The notes under the pieces: generated by a model
Seen by the model: the letters and a program-made list of their open reading frames with translations, nothing else
Databases searched by the model: none
Told to the model about the DNA's origin: nothing
Part shown: positions 36,391 through 46,700 of the stretch, piece after piece
Layout of the letters: the number at the start of each line of letters is the position of its first letter
How positions within the stretch are numbered: the first letter of the stretch is position 1
Position numbers and translations under genes: made by a program
Assembly: GCA_016719895.1 (NCBI GenBank)
Contig: JADJYG010000020.1
Coordinates: 61,813 to 125,812 of the forward strand
Length of the DNA stretch: 64,000 bases
Reading direction: 5' to 3'
Source of the DNA: Saprospirales bacterium
GTDB lineage: Bacteria; Bacteroidota; Bacteroidia; Chitinophagales; Saprospiraceae

Positions 36391-37791
36391 TCAGGCATTT
36401 CCAACGGTTTCCGTTCGACCAATGGCCGGAAATAACAGTTGGAAGGTGGCGCCGCCGGTTTCGGGCGCGCGAAATTCCAGGGCGATATGGTGCAGTTGGA
36501 GGATACTGCGCACCAGGGCCAGTCCGATGCCGGTGCCTTTGACGCTGCCACGGTGTTGCGGACTGCGGTAAAACGGTTCAAAGATGAGAGCCTGTTCTTC
36601 AGCGGGAATGCCCGGACCGTTGTCGCAAACGTCGATGCGGTGGGCGCCGTCGGGCTGAAAAAACACGCGGACACTTACGCGTTGGTCGGGCGAATATTTG
36701 CAGGCGTTTTGCATCATGTTGAGCAGGGCGGTGCGCAGCAGCGATTCGTTGGCGCGCACGAGCAAGGCTTCGCCGGAGTCGGGCATTTCGCCGAATTCCA
36801 GCGCCACCCGGTAGCCCGGTTGGTTTTTTTGCAATTGGTCTTTGGCCTGGTAGAGCAATTCGTCCAGGCGGATGAATTTCAATGGAATGGCGTTGGGATT
36901 GTTGTAAATACGCGCCAGTTGGAGCAGTTTTTCTTCTACATCGCTCAGCGCATGAATGTCTTCGAGTACGCTTTGCAGGGCTTTTTTATACGCTGCCGGC
37001 TCGCGGTCGCGTTGGAGCGTCACGTCCAGTTGGGCCCGGATAGCCATCAGCGGGTTTTTCAGCTCATGCGACACGTTGGACAAAAACAATCGTTGCATCC
37101 GGAAGGCGCGCTCCACCCGGTCGAGCAGGCTGTTGAAGGTTTCGGCCAGCCGGGCCAGTTCGTCGCGGTTGGCGCCGGTTTCCACCCGCCGGCTCAGGTC
37201 GTCGGGCTGCAGGCGGTTGACCTGGTTCATAATTCTGGACACGGGCGCCAGGGCCTGGCCGGCAAAATACCAGCCGGACGCCGCCAGCACCAAAATACCG
37301 AACAGAAACCCGGTGATCAGGATATTGCGCAGCCGGATCAATTCGCCGGGATCGCAAAAACCTTCCGCAACAATGGTAAAGGGGCGCTGCGACGGGCTCT
37401 GCATAACCAGGCCCAGGGCATGCAGGTTTTGATTCCGAAACTGGTAGCGGCCGGCCTGCTGAATATCCTGCAGGGTCTTTACGGCGACCGGCACGGCGTC
37501 GGGGCGCATGGTAAAGACCCGCTGGTACGCTTCGTTGTACAAGCTGACATTTTCCCGGTAAGGCAGGGTGTCTGCGTCATCGGGTTCGAGCCAGTTGACC
37601 GGCAGGGCGGTCAGGGCGTCAACGTTTTGAAACACCGTACGGGCTGTCAGCGCGGCCCTCGATTCCAGGTTCTGAAAAAATACCGCTTCCGTACTCGTTT
37701 TATAGGTCAACCACACGGCAAACAGCACGGTAGCCAGAATGCCCGCGGCAATGGCCATAAACATCAGGGTGAGGCGGGCGCGGATTTGCAT
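36391..37791 (-). CDS. Sensor histidine kinase with HAMP domain
   Basis: A 466-residue two-component sensor. Domains: membrane segment (about 8-30), periplasmic sensor region (about 31-150), second membrane segment (about 152-172), HAMP linker (about 175-228), HisKA with the phospho-acceptor His in LSNVSHELKNPLMAIRAQ, and HATPase with N box NMMQNACKYSP, G1 DNGPGIPAEE, F box FEPFYRS and G2 GTGIGLALV. The layout is like CusS/ArlS-type kinases. No response regulator gene is adjacent in the window, so its partner is elsewhere. Stimulus unknown. Confidence 0.92.
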   Translation of the reverse strand: MQIRARLTLMFMAIAAGILATVLFAVWLTYKTSTEAVFFQNLESRAALTARTVFQNVDALTALPVNWLEPDDADTLPYRENVSLYNEAYQRVFTMRPDAVPVAVKTLQDIQQAGRYQFRNQNLHALGLVMQSPSQRPFTIVAEGFCDPGELIRLRNILITGFLFGILVLAASGWYFAGQALAPVSRIMNQVNRLQPDDLSRRVETGANRDELARLAETFNSLLDRVERAFRMQRLFLSNVSHELKNPLMAIRAQLDVTLQRDREPAAYKKALQSVLEDIHALSDVEEKLLQLARIYNNPNAIPLKFIRLDELLYQAKDQLQKNQPGYRVALEFGEMPDSGEALLVRANESLLRTALLNMMQNACKYSPDQRVSVRVFFQPDGAHRIDVCDNGPGIPAEEQALIFEPFYRSPQHRGSVKGTGIGLALVRSILQLHHIALEFRAPETGGATFQLLFPAIGRTETVGNA

Positions 37792-37822
37792 GAGTGCTCA
37801 ATTGCTTTTTTCAACGCCGAAA

Positions 37823-38527
37823 TTACGCCGTCTTCGCCTTTTCCAGCAGATCGCAGACGAGTTTCGGCACGCCGGCGCCGGCCGGTTCGGCGATCACGGT
37901 CAATTGGTGCATCTGGCGGAGTTCCCAGTTCAGCTGAGGGTCAGGGTCGACGTAATAAAACGGGATGTGCCGGGGGGCAAAAGCCATCAGGCCAGCCGCC
38001 GGATACACCTGGAGCGAGGTACCTACGATCAGGAAGACATCGGCTTTGGCCGCCAGTTCAGCGGCATGTTCGAGCATCGGTACCGCTTCGCCAAACCAGA
38101 CGATGTGGGGGCGCAATTGATACCCGCGCGCGCATTTGTCGCCCAGCTGCACATCGGTATCCCAATCGTACACCAGGTGTTCATAGCGCTCGGAACGCAC
38201 CTTTCGGAGTTCGCCGTGGAGGTGCAGTACCCGCCGGCTGCCGGCGCGTTCGTGCAGATCGTCCACGTTTTGGGTAATGATGTGTACATCGAACGCTTGT
38301 TCCAGCTCCACCAGGGCGTGGTGCCCCGCATTGGGTTCGACGGTTAGCAGTTGCTGCCGCCGCTGGTTGTAAAATTGCAATACCAGCTCCGGATTCTGGC
38401 GCCAAGCGCCCGGTGTGGCCACGTCTTCGACGCGGTACTGCTGCCAGATACCGCCCGCATCGCGAAAGGTGCTAATCCCGCTTTCGGCGGAAATGCCGGC
38501 GCCGGTGAGGACAATCAGTTTTTGCAT
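37823..38527 (-). CDS. cobB: Sir2-family NAD-dependent deacylase, class III (SIRT5/CobB-like)
   Basis: A 234-residue sirtuin. The NAD site is TGAGISAESGISTFRDAGG (GAGxSxxSGIPxFR variant) and TQNVDDLHERAG holds the catalytic region with HLHGEL (active His). Y and R of FYNQRRQQL are the residues that bind succinyl/malonyl lysine in SIRT5-type enzymes, so desuccinylation is likely. Only one Cys (GDKCARG) remains where four zinc cysteines are usual, so the zinc ribbon is lost or altered. The ATG at 38527 begins just after a TATTTTTG box. Cytoplasmic. Confidence 0.88.
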   Translation of the reverse strand: MQKLIVLTGAGISAESGISTFRDAGGIWQQYRVEDVATPGAWRQNPELVLQFYNQRRQQLLTVEPNAGHHALVELEQAFDVHIITQNVDDLHERAGSRRVLHLHGELRKVRSERYEHLVYDWDTDVQLGDKCARGYQLRPHIVWFGEAVPMLEHAAELAAKADVFLIVGTSLQVYPAAGLMAFAPRHIPFYYVDPDPQLNWELRQMHQLTVIAEPAGAGVPKLVCDLLEKAKTA

Positions 38528-38617
38528 GCGGCAAAAATACCCGGAAAGCGCGATCCGCACGAAATACTATTTTCACTGCCCGGCGCGATCTTCGCGCAAT
38601 ACCATTTCGCGCCGCTT

Positions 38618-40543
38618 TTATATCCGGCGGAGCTTGCTGTGTTTGACGCCATAACCAAAATAGATCGCCAGGCCAATAACCAGCCAGATAAAAAACCCGA
38701 ACCAACTCCTGGCCGGTATTTGCGCCATCATGTAAAAACAGGAAATCAAACCCAGGATCGGGATGAGCGACAGGCTGTGCCGGAAACTCAGCGCCACCAT
38801 GCCCAGGCAAGTCAGCGCAAACAGCCACATCGGGATTTTGTGCTGAAACAGCGCCCAGCCCGACTCGTATTTAACCGCCTCCGGCAACGGCGCGGCGTTC
38901 ACGGTGCGGGCATAACTGGCCGGCGCCAGGCTGCCCAGGTAGGCAGCCAGTTCGCCTCCCGAAGCGGCAAAACCGGCGCTGTCCGAGCGGCTTACATAAG
39001 CCAGGATGGTTTGTGCCTGCTCCCGGTCGAGTTTGCTGAGCAAGGTTTCTTCATCATACATTTGTGGGGCATTGCGCAGCCAGGCCAGGGCGCTTGCCTG
39101 GTGTTGGGTGAATAAATACCCCAACCCACCGGCTACCAGCAGCGGAAACAGCCATTTGCCGTTGATGTAGGGCGTCCGGAATTTGCCCCGCGGGGCATCC
39201 GGCGTCATTTGCAATTTCAGCACGCCGGCGCACACCAGCACGAAGGCAAACAAGGTGCCCATACTACACAAGTCCAGCACGGTATCGCTCGGGATAAACA
39301 ACATGGGCACGATCACGAACAACCCGGTCACGATCGTCGAAAAATCCGGCGTGTGAAAACGCGGGTGTATCCGGGAAAAAGGTTTTGGCAACAAGCCGTC
39401 GCGGCTCATCACCATCCATATCCGCGGCTGACCAAGTTGAAAAACCAGGAAAACGCCGGCCATGGCTACCACGGAGCTTACGGCGATAATGCCGGAAAAC
39501 CATTTCAGGTTCAGTTTCTGGAACACATAAGCCAGAGGATCATTCACGTCCAGCTCTTTGTAACTGATCATGCCGGTCAGCACCAGCGCAATCAAGATAT
39601 ACAATACCGTGCACAAGACGATGGCGTACACCATGGCGCGCGGCAAATCGCGCTGCGGGTTTTTACACTCTTCCGCAGTGGTAGACAACGCGTCGAACCC
39701 GATATAAGCGAAAAAGACCGACGACACGCCCGCCATCACGCCGCCGAATCCATTGGGTACAAACGGGTGCCAGTTGGCGGTATCCACATAAAAAGCGCCC
39801 ACCAGGATAACCAGCGCTACCACGGCCAGTTTCAGCACCACCATCATATTGCCGGCATTTTTAGACTCCCGCATGCCGATATACACCAGGGCCGTGATCA
39901 GGACAGACATGGCCATGGCCGGAATATCCAGGATGATGCGCAAGCCACCCAGGCTTGGCGCATGGTTCCAGGCCAGCCAGGCTTCCCGTTGGGCGTCGGT
40001 CAGGGCGCTCAGGGCTGTGCCGCCCCGGAGCAGGCCGTCGGCCTTTGCAAAGCCGTCGCGGGCCGACACATAATCGAGCTGGGCCCATTCGGGTACGTGC
40101 AAATGGGCGCTGTCGCACAGGCTGGTGAAATAACCCGACCAGGAAACCGCCACGGTAATGTTGCCGACGGCGTATTCCATGATGAGCGCCCAGCCGATAA
40201 TCCAGGCGATCAGCTCGCCGAAGGCCACGTAAGAATAGGTATAGGCGCTGCCCGACACCGGCAGCAGGGAGGCAAATTCAGCGTACGCAAAAGCGGCAAA
40301 ACCGCAGGCGAAGGCGGTGAAAATAAAGAGGAAAATCACGGCCGGGCCGCCGTTGTAGCTCGCCGACCCGATGGTGCTGAAGATACCGGCGCCTATGATG
40401 GCGGCAATGCCCAGCGCCGTGAGGTCCACCACGCCGAGGTGTTTTTGTAACTTCCCCATACCGGTCTCGCCGGATTCGCTGTGGGCTGTGGCGATGGCGT
40501 CGGGGATGGATTTTTTGCGGAACAGTTCGCTCAGGAATGACAT
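38618..40543 (-). CDS. APC-family amino-acid permease
   Basis: A 641-residue permease. The signature of the APC superfamily is LGIAAIIGAGIFSTIGSASYNGGPAVIF in the first membrane segment, then FAYAEFASLLPVSGSAYTYSYVAFGELIAWIIGW and TAEECKNPQRDLPRAM. About 12-13 membrane segments. An insert of roughly 50 residues (AQLDYVSARDGFAKADGLLRG and after) and another near QMYDEETLLSKLDREQ make it longer than typical CAT-type transporters. Substrate likely cationic or neutral amino acids; not determined. Confidence 0.88.
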   Translation of the reverse strand: MSFLSELFRKKSIPDAIATAHSESGETGMGKLQKHLGVVDLTALGIAAIIGAGIFSTIGSASYNGGPAVIFLFIFTAFACGFAAFAYAEFASLLPVSGSAYTYSYVAFGELIAWIIGWALIMEYAVGNITVAVSWSGYFTSLCDSAHLHVPEWAQLDYVSARDGFAKADGLLRGGTALSALTDAQREAWLAWNHAPSLGGLRIILDIPAMAMSVLITALVYIGMRESKNAGNMMVVLKLAVVALVILVGAFYVDTANWHPFVPNGFGGVMAGVSSVFFAYIGFDALSTTAEECKNPQRDLPRAMVYAIVLCTVLYILIALVLTGMISYKELDVNDPLAYVFQKLNLKWFSGIIAVSSVVAMAGVFLVFQLGQPRIWMVMSRDGLLPKPFSRIHPRFHTPDFSTIVTGLFVIVPMLFIPSDTVLDLCSMGTLFAFVLVCAGVLKLQMTPDAPRGKFRTPYINGKWLFPLLVAGGLGYLFTQHQASALAWLRNAPQMYDEETLLSKLDREQAQTILAYVSRSDSAGFAASGGELAAYLGSLAPASYARTVNAAPLPEAVKYESGWALFQHKIPMWLFALTCLGMVALSFRHSLSLIPILGLISCFYMMAQIPARSWFGFFIWLVIGLAIYFGYGVKHSKLRRI

Positions 40544-40650
40544 AGGGCAAGCAGGTTCGTTTTGCCGGAATACTGGTAGTTTCGGGCCCTAATGTCCGCA
40601 TTTTTAGCATACGCCAAGCTATTCGCCAAATTTTTCCACAACCCCGCCCC

Positions 40651-41445
40651 TCAAGGCTTCACCGCCCGCAGGGAATACATCATTGGAATCACATCTTCCA
40701 GGCCCTGAATGCGGTAATTTCCGTCGGCGCCGCGCACGGTTTTGTCAAAGCAATCGTACGGCGAATAGGGGAATTCGTTCAAAAACTCCAGCCGCAGGCC
40801 ATGGCGCAACAAACTGTTGATCACCTCGCCCAGGCTGTGGTTCCAGCCGAATTCCTTGTATTCCAGATCGGCGTAGCGGTCGGCATAAGTGCCGGCCTGT
40901 TCGGTCTCGATCACGCCGGCATTGTGGTAGGGATATTTAAAACGCTCCATTTTGTCATCAAACATCCAGATCACCGGGTGAAATTCTGCCATATAAAAAA
41001 CGCCGCCTTTTTTCAGGAAATGCGCGATGACGGCAGCCCAGGGGTTGAGATCGGGCAGCCAGCCGATAACGCCGTAGGAGGTGAAAACAATATCGAATTT
41101 CCCCTTGAGGCGTTGCGGCAGGTCGTATACGTTGCAACACACAAAGCGGGCGTTCAGGCCGCATTCGCGCGCCAGCTCGCGGGCGTATTCGATGGATTTA
41201 TCCGACAGATCACAGCCGGTGACCCGGGCGCCCAGCCGCGCCCACGACAGGGTATCCTGCCCGAAATGGCATTGCAGGTGCAGCAGTTTTTTGCCGGCAA
41301 CGTCGCCCAACTCGCGCAGTTCGATATCGTTCAGGCTTGTTTTGCCGTTTTTCCAGCCTTCCACATCGTAAAATTCAGACGATTTGTGCGTCTCTACGCG
41401 GAGGTTCCAGGCATGCCGGTTGGCTTCGATGAAGTGTTCGTACAT
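40651..41445 (-). CDS. SAM-dependent methyltransferase, class I
   Basis: A 264-residue methyltransferase. Motif I is LLHLQCHFGQDTLSWARLGARVTGCDLSD (binds SAM; GxDxS at the end of strand 2), then ARFVCCNVYDLP and DIVFTSYGVIGWLPDL as motifs II-III. The C-terminal part (EEFGWNHSLGEVINSLLRHGLRLEF ... FPYSPYDCF) is shared with a common Bacteroidota group of unknown substrate. It lies upstream of the repeat element at 41461-41646, whose edge is 15 bases from the start codon. Confidence 0.87.
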   Translation of the reverse strand: MYEHFIEANRHAWNLRVETHKSSEFYDVEGWKNGKTSLNDIELRELGDVAGKKLLHLQCHFGQDTLSWARLGARVTGCDLSDKSIEYARELARECGLNARFVCCNVYDLPQRLKGKFDIVFTSYGVIGWLPDLNPWAAVIAHFLKKGGVFYMAEFHPVIWMFDDKMERFKYPYHNAGVIETEQAGTYADRYADLEYKEFGWNHSLGEVINSLLRHGLRLEFLNEFPYSPYDCFDKTVRGADGNYRIQGLEDVIPMMYSLRAVKP

Positions 41446-41460
41446 GGTATTTGATTAAAA

Positions 41461-41646
41461 TAACGTGAGTTTTGGATAGGTCATGGCCTTGGAGAGGCCT
41501 AACGTTGGTAGAATTGGTTGATTGTTAGGAAATATGGCCTCGGAGAGGCCTAACATTTGTTTATTTTCGAACCAATTTTACCAACTTTAACAATCAAAAA
41601 AAACCTCTCAACAAATTAAGACAATGACTATCCAAAACTCACGTTA
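41461..41646. repeat. 186-bp element with 19-bp terminal inverted repeats and two REP-like hairpins
   Basis: Ends TAACGTGAGTTTTGGATAG (41461-41479) and its exact complement (41628-41646). Inside, the palindromes 41485-41499 and 41536-41550 (GGCCT-CGGAG-AGGCC type) are each followed by TAACRTT. The same palindrome-plus-tail unit occurs in the element at 53437-53856. The right end contains the stop codon of the lipoprotein gene next to it. Looks like a non-autonomous repeat element. Confidence 0.7.
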
Positions 41647-42954
41647 AAATATCCGTTCCCTCGCCGTATATCCCGCTTTCATTTGCCACAACGGGTCATC
41701 CAGACTCAGGCGTTGCGCCACCACCGCAGAGTAGCCCTGGAGCAGGTCATAGCACTCCGCCCGCACCCGCACGCCGGGATCGAAAGCGTAGTTTTTCAGT
41801 GCTGGAAACATGTCTGCCAGTTCGGCCGGCACGTCGGGCAGCCGGTAGAGCACGATCCCGTCGTTGAGCGGCGCCATCAGAACCTCCCAGGCGAGCTGGG
41901 CCGTTCCACTGCGCTGGCGCGTAAACGCCAGCAGGTCGATGGCGCCGGTGCACCGGACAGCAATTTGCCGGGCATCGGCAAGCGTGGTGCGGGCAATATC
42001 GCCAGCAGGTTCAGGCAAGGTATTGGGCAGCGCAACAAACGACCGGTCACAAATATAACCAACACCGGCGGCCCCGTCGTACCCGGCGCACTGAAGGCGA
42101 TAACCCCCAAACGGCAGGTTCGGCGGCTCGTACACGTCCAGTTGGTCGAACACCGGGATGGCGCCTCCCGGTACCCGGACCGGGTCGCCGACCGGAAAAA
42201 ATTGAAATTTGCCGGCATCGACGATCCGGTCCAGCTGGTATTCCCAGGTGGTGAGCAGCGGCAGGGTAATCGTAGCAGATACGGCGGGGATGGCTGGCAA
42301 AGCGCTGGCATCAAGCGCAACGCTGATACCCGGGCCGCTCACTTGGTCAAAAATAGCGTAGCGCCAGCCGGCTTCGCCATTGATCCGCAGGCGCAACCAC
42401 AGGCGGCCGGTGTGCAATACCCGGTACTTTCCCTGGAAATTGTTGGAGGCTTGCGGCTGGACAAAGGTGAGCCCTTCCGGCACGAGGATGGAGTCCAGGC
42501 TGTTCAGCCCGGTGAGTGTCAGGTCGACATCGGTGCTTTGCAGGAAATTCGGGTCGCGCAGGCGGATGCGCGTGCCGCCGGCCGGATGGGTATAGGTGGT
42601 CAGGCGGACCGCCGTGTCGGCAATGCCGGTACCGGGGCTCGAACGGGCAATGATTTGCACCACCGTACAATCGAAACGCTCACCGGGCAGCGCGTCGGGC
42701 ACGCTCAGGCTGGCCGTATCGCTGCCCGGCAACCAGCGGAAAGCGCGCACCAGCCCGTTGGAATCGGATACGAAAGCTGCGTACCGGGCCTGCACGAGGT
42801 TGAAGTCGTTTTGAAAATACAGGGAAAAATTTGTTGTTTCCGGTGGCTCGGGCGGCTCGTTTTTTTGGCAGGAAACGGCAAAGAGGACAAGGAAAAAGGC
42901 CGTAATATGCCCAATGGTCAAGGTCCAATGTTCAAGATTCAGGTATTTTTTCAT
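41644..42954 (-). CDS. Putative lipoprotein of unknown function
   Basis: A 436-residue protein with a lipobox-like end of the signal peptide, FFLVLFAVSCQKNEPPEPP, typical of surface lipoproteins. The rest is beta-rich with several Gly/Asp turns, a PLLTTWEYQLDRI stretch and cysteines (CTVVQIIA, CAGYDGAAGVGYICDRS). No domain is recognised. The stop codon is provided by the terminal repeat of the adjacent element, so the original C-terminus may have been longer. Confidence 0.7.
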   Translation of the reverse strand: MKKYLNLEHWTLTIGHITAFFLVLFAVSCQKNEPPEPPETTNFSLYFQNDFNLVQARYAAFVSDSNGLVRAFRWLPGSDTASLSVPDALPGERFDCTVVQIIARSSPGTGIADTAVRLTTYTHPAGGTRIRLRDPNFLQSTDVDLTLTGLNSLDSILVPEGLTFVQPQASNNFQGKYRVLHTGRLWLRLRINGEAGWRYAIFDQVSGPGISVALDASALPAIPAVSATITLPLLTTWEYQLDRIVDAGKFQFFPVGDPVRVPGGAIPVFDQLDVYEPPNLPFGGYRLQCAGYDGAAGVGYICDRSFVALPNTLPEPAGDIARTTLADARQIAVRCTGAIDLLAFTRQRSGTAQLAWEVLMAPLNDGIVLYRLPDVPAELADMFPALKNYAFDPGVRVRAECYDLLQGYSAVVAQRLSLDDPLWQMKAGYTARERIF

Positions 42955-43078
42955 CTATCGGTTCAGGAAAATAGCCGGACAAAAGTAGCGGGCGGCGGAT
43001 TATTTTTTCAGTAAACACCCGGAATACCGCGAATTTACCGTTTTTCGCCGATCGTTCATCCGAATACCTTTCTGTTCC

Positions 43079-43645
43079 ATGCATGCAGTAGCTGTTTTTT
43101 GCGGCGCCAACCGCGGCAACGAACCCTGGTTTGCCGAAGCCGCCGCCGAACTGGGAAAAACACTGGCCCAGCGCAACATCCGCGTCCTGTTCGGCGGCGG
43201 CAGCGTCGGCCTCATGGGCGTGCTGGCCGACGCCGTGCTGGCACACGGCGGCCGCATCACAGGCGTCATCACCGACCAACTTCAGGAGCTCGAACTCGGC
43301 CACAAAAACGTGACTGACATGATCGTCGTCGAATCCATGGCCGAGCGCCGCACCCTGCTGATCAAAGGCACCGACGGCGTCATCACCTTGCCCGGCGGCT
43401 TTGGTTCGATGGACGAGCACTTCGAGGCGCTCACCCTGGCGCAGCTACACCAGTACCGCAAGCCCGTCGGGCTGCTCAACGTGCAGGGTTACTACGACCC
43501 CATGCTGCAAATGCTGGACCGGATGGTGCAGTACGGTTTCCTGAAGGCCAAAAACCGGGAACTCTGCCTGGATGCGCCGACGGTGCAGGAATTGCTCGAC
43601 AAGATGACGCGGTATGAATACGCGGCGGTGGCAAAGTGGGTGTGA
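43079..43645 (+). CDS. LOG-family (TIGR00730) nucleotide phosphoribohydrolase-like protein
   Basis: A 188-residue Rossmann-fold protein of the LOG/TIGR00730 family, whose members cut the ribosyl-phosphate bond of cytokinin nucleotides or AMP-type nucleotides. FFCGANRGN starts it, GGGSVGLMGVLADAVLAHGGRITGVI is the first loop, and LPGGFGSMDEHFEAL is the family PGGxGTxxE motif with a G-S change at the Thr. The start Met at 43079 is preceded by a TACCTTTC box at 43065. Converges with the giant PKD gene. Confidence 0.88.
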   Translation: MHAVAVFCGANRGNEPWFAEAAAELGKTLAQRNIRVLFGGGSVGLMGVLADAVLAHGGRITGVITDQLQELELGHKNVTDMIVVESMAERRTLLIKGTDGVITLPGGFGSMDEHFEALTLAQLHQYRKPVGLLNVQGYYDPMLQMLDRMVQYGFLKAKNRELCLDAPTVQELLDKMTRYEYAAVAKWV

Positions 43646-43741
43646 TTTGTTGATTTGTTGATTTGAGGCGAAAGCCACTCGAAAAACTTACAATCCCGGT
43701 AACGAGCGTAAATACCCCCTGCTCGCTTATATTTCCACCAA

Positions 43742-46700
43742 TCACCGCACCACCGTAACATCTCCGGAAAACAGCTCCACCTTGCCGTTTGCAATAAGCA
43801 GTTCCGCCAGGTAAACAAACACGCCCGGATTGGCCGGCTCGCCGTTGGGGTGATTGCCGTTCCAACCCAATACCTGATCGTTGGGCAAAAACCTTTTCCG
43901 TTCAAAAACAAGATTACCCCAGCGGTTGAATATCCGCAAGCGGCGAATTTCCTTTACCCCCGGCCCGGCGGAAATGTACCAGGTTTCATTGCCGCCTTCT
44001 TTTTCAGGCGCAAATACGTTGGGAAAGTAGATGTCGACTTTCTCGCGCACATTTACCAAAACCGAAGCCTGCAACGAACAGCCCCGGCCATTGGTTGCTA
44101 CAACGGTAAATCGCGTATCCTCGATGGGTTTGGCGTGGGTGATGGCTGCCGCAGAATCCGATACATATTGACCTGGCGACCACTGGAACGCCACATTTAA
44201 CTGGTTTACCTGGGCTGCAACCAGGGCGGAGTCGCCCAATTGGATAAAAATCAAATTCGTGTCTACGCTCAGCGTTAACTCATCCGGGACCGGCACTTCT
44301 ACTATGGTGTCATGCAAACAGCCTGCCAAGGTTTTCACGGTCAGGACGTACAAGCCGCCTTCCAGGCCGGGATGAAATTTTCCTGGTTTTAAAATGCCAT
44401 CTCTCAGGAGTGAAGCAGTATTGAAAGGATCGGTCAGCACGGTTAAATTAGTACCGTAGGCGACCGTACAGGAATCCTGCAGCAGCACCGAAAATTCCGG
44501 CAACGGAAATACCCTGGCCGTAGCCTGTACCGTAACGGTGCAGCCATCCATCGAGGTTGCCACTACCGCGGGATGATAATCGCCCGGCAACTCGAACGTA
44601 TGGTTCGAAACGGACTGCTGCGTGCTGTCACCGTCGCCGTAATACAGGGTAAATCCGGCGGCGGAAGTCGTGACACCGAACTGCGTGGGTTCGCCCAAAC
44701 AATCCGGCGGCGAAACATCCAGGGCAAGCACAGGGCTGGGGGGCAGCCAAATGGGCATGGTGAACGTATCGCGCCCGCAGTGGTCGATGATGACGCGAAT
44801 CCAATAGGCGCCGGCGTTCTGGGGCAATGCAATAAACACCGTATCGCCCAGGTACTTGTCGCCCCAGGAAGTTTCCCAGCGTACCGGTACGCCCGGCGTA
44901 GAGCCGTTGATCACCCGCACCTTATCGCCAGGGCACAAAGTCGACGTGTCTATCGCAATATTGAATAAGGCCGACACATCGGTTGGCAACACTGTGATCG
45001 CCTGCAAAGTAGTATCACTGCCGCATTCATTTATGGAAACCAGGTAGATCTGTACGGTCTTGGGTTGTGTACCCGTATAAAATTGGAACAGCGTTTTCAC
45101 CAATGTGTCGGCTGAAATATGGGTGGGGTCTTCACTGGTATAGAAATAATTGGCCGTTGGGCCTCCGCTGCTGTTCACCTTGGCAAATACCGTGTCGCCT
45201 TCGCAGGGTTGCGTATAACTGACGCTGAACCGGGCCACCGGATCGGATTTAACGGTGACCACCAGCGTATCGTACAGCGTAGTGCATTCGTTTTGAGCAG
45301 CCAGGATCAACTTATAACGCACCAGGTCGGGGCCGTTGGCAAAAACCAGCGACGGCTGTACCGGAAGCGTTTGCTGCACGCCCGCGCTGTCGAGGATAAG
45401 CCAGACCGTATCGGCAAAGCTGGTTTGAACGTCCAGGCCAACCGTCAGTGGGCCGCAACCACTGACGGGGCTGTTGGCCAGAATGTCGGCAACAGGCGCC
45501 TGTTCAATATAAAAACTTTGGGAAATCGTGTCCAGGCAGCCGGCCGGCGTTGTACTGACCAGCATAAGGGTATGGTTGCCGGAAGTAAACGTTTGCTGTG
45601 GGTTGTAGGCTGTGGAAAATGCGTTGGGCGCGCCATCCAAAAACCAGGCTTGCGTGGCGGCGCCAGGGGTCTGGTTGTTCAAATTGAGTACAACCCCGGC
45701 ACATTTCAAACCGGCTACATCAAAAAGCGACCCGGCCAAACCATTTACCGTAACTAATTTTTGATCGGAAAAAACACAACCGGAAAGCGTATCCTGCAAT
45801 TCCATTGTAATGGTATGGCTCTGCAAGCCGGCAACTGCAGGGGCGAATGTGCCGGCTAAGGAATCCAGGAGACCATTGCCGTGCCAAATCCGAATCACAC
45901 CGGACGGCAACGGCGGGCCGGCGGGGCTGAGCGCGAAAACCGGATCGTTTACGCAGGCCGTCTCATCGGGGCCGGCGACCGGCTGCAAGCGGACGACCCG
46001 CAGCAACAGCGTATCCGTTTGGTGGTCGGCGCAATTGCCGCCGCCCACGCTGTATACCAAGCGGTACAAGCCGTCATCTGCCAGCGCCGGGTCGAAAAAC
46101 GGCGCGTTGGGGTCGCCGAGGTTCAGAGCAGCAGTAGCCGGAATCGATTTCCAAAAACCGGGTGCAGGCGTTCCCTGCAAGGTCAGCGGACTGTCGTAGG
46201 CGCACAACGTTTGATCCGGCCCGGCTTGAACGGCACCTGGCGTCAGGGGCGCGGAAATCGCAAGCTGAATGTTGCCGGAAAAATCGCAGCCGTCGTTGTT
46301 GGTCATGGTGTAGAGCACGGTAAAGTTACCGGGTATCAGGCCGTCGGGATTGAAGCGGTTGCCGGGTTGCACCACATTGGGGCCGCTGTACAGCAAGCCC
46401 GGCACATTGTACAAGGGCAGGTTGACCAGCCCCGGCACATTGCAATACGCCGTGTCGGGCGGGTTGGGGTCGGTGTTGTTTTTTATCTCCAAAATAAAAG
46501 TATCCGAATTTTGGCAACCGGTCAAGGTATCATCTGTCGTCAGGGTCAGGGTAAATAGTCCGGAACCTGAAGCCTGAAAGTCGACCGCCGTGCCGTTGTT
46601 GATCAACACGCCTGGCGCGCTGATCGTCCAGCTGCCGTTCGGCACGTTGGCTAATGCAAGCGGACCGGTTTCGATGCAGCGCGTTTGATCCAGCCCGGCA

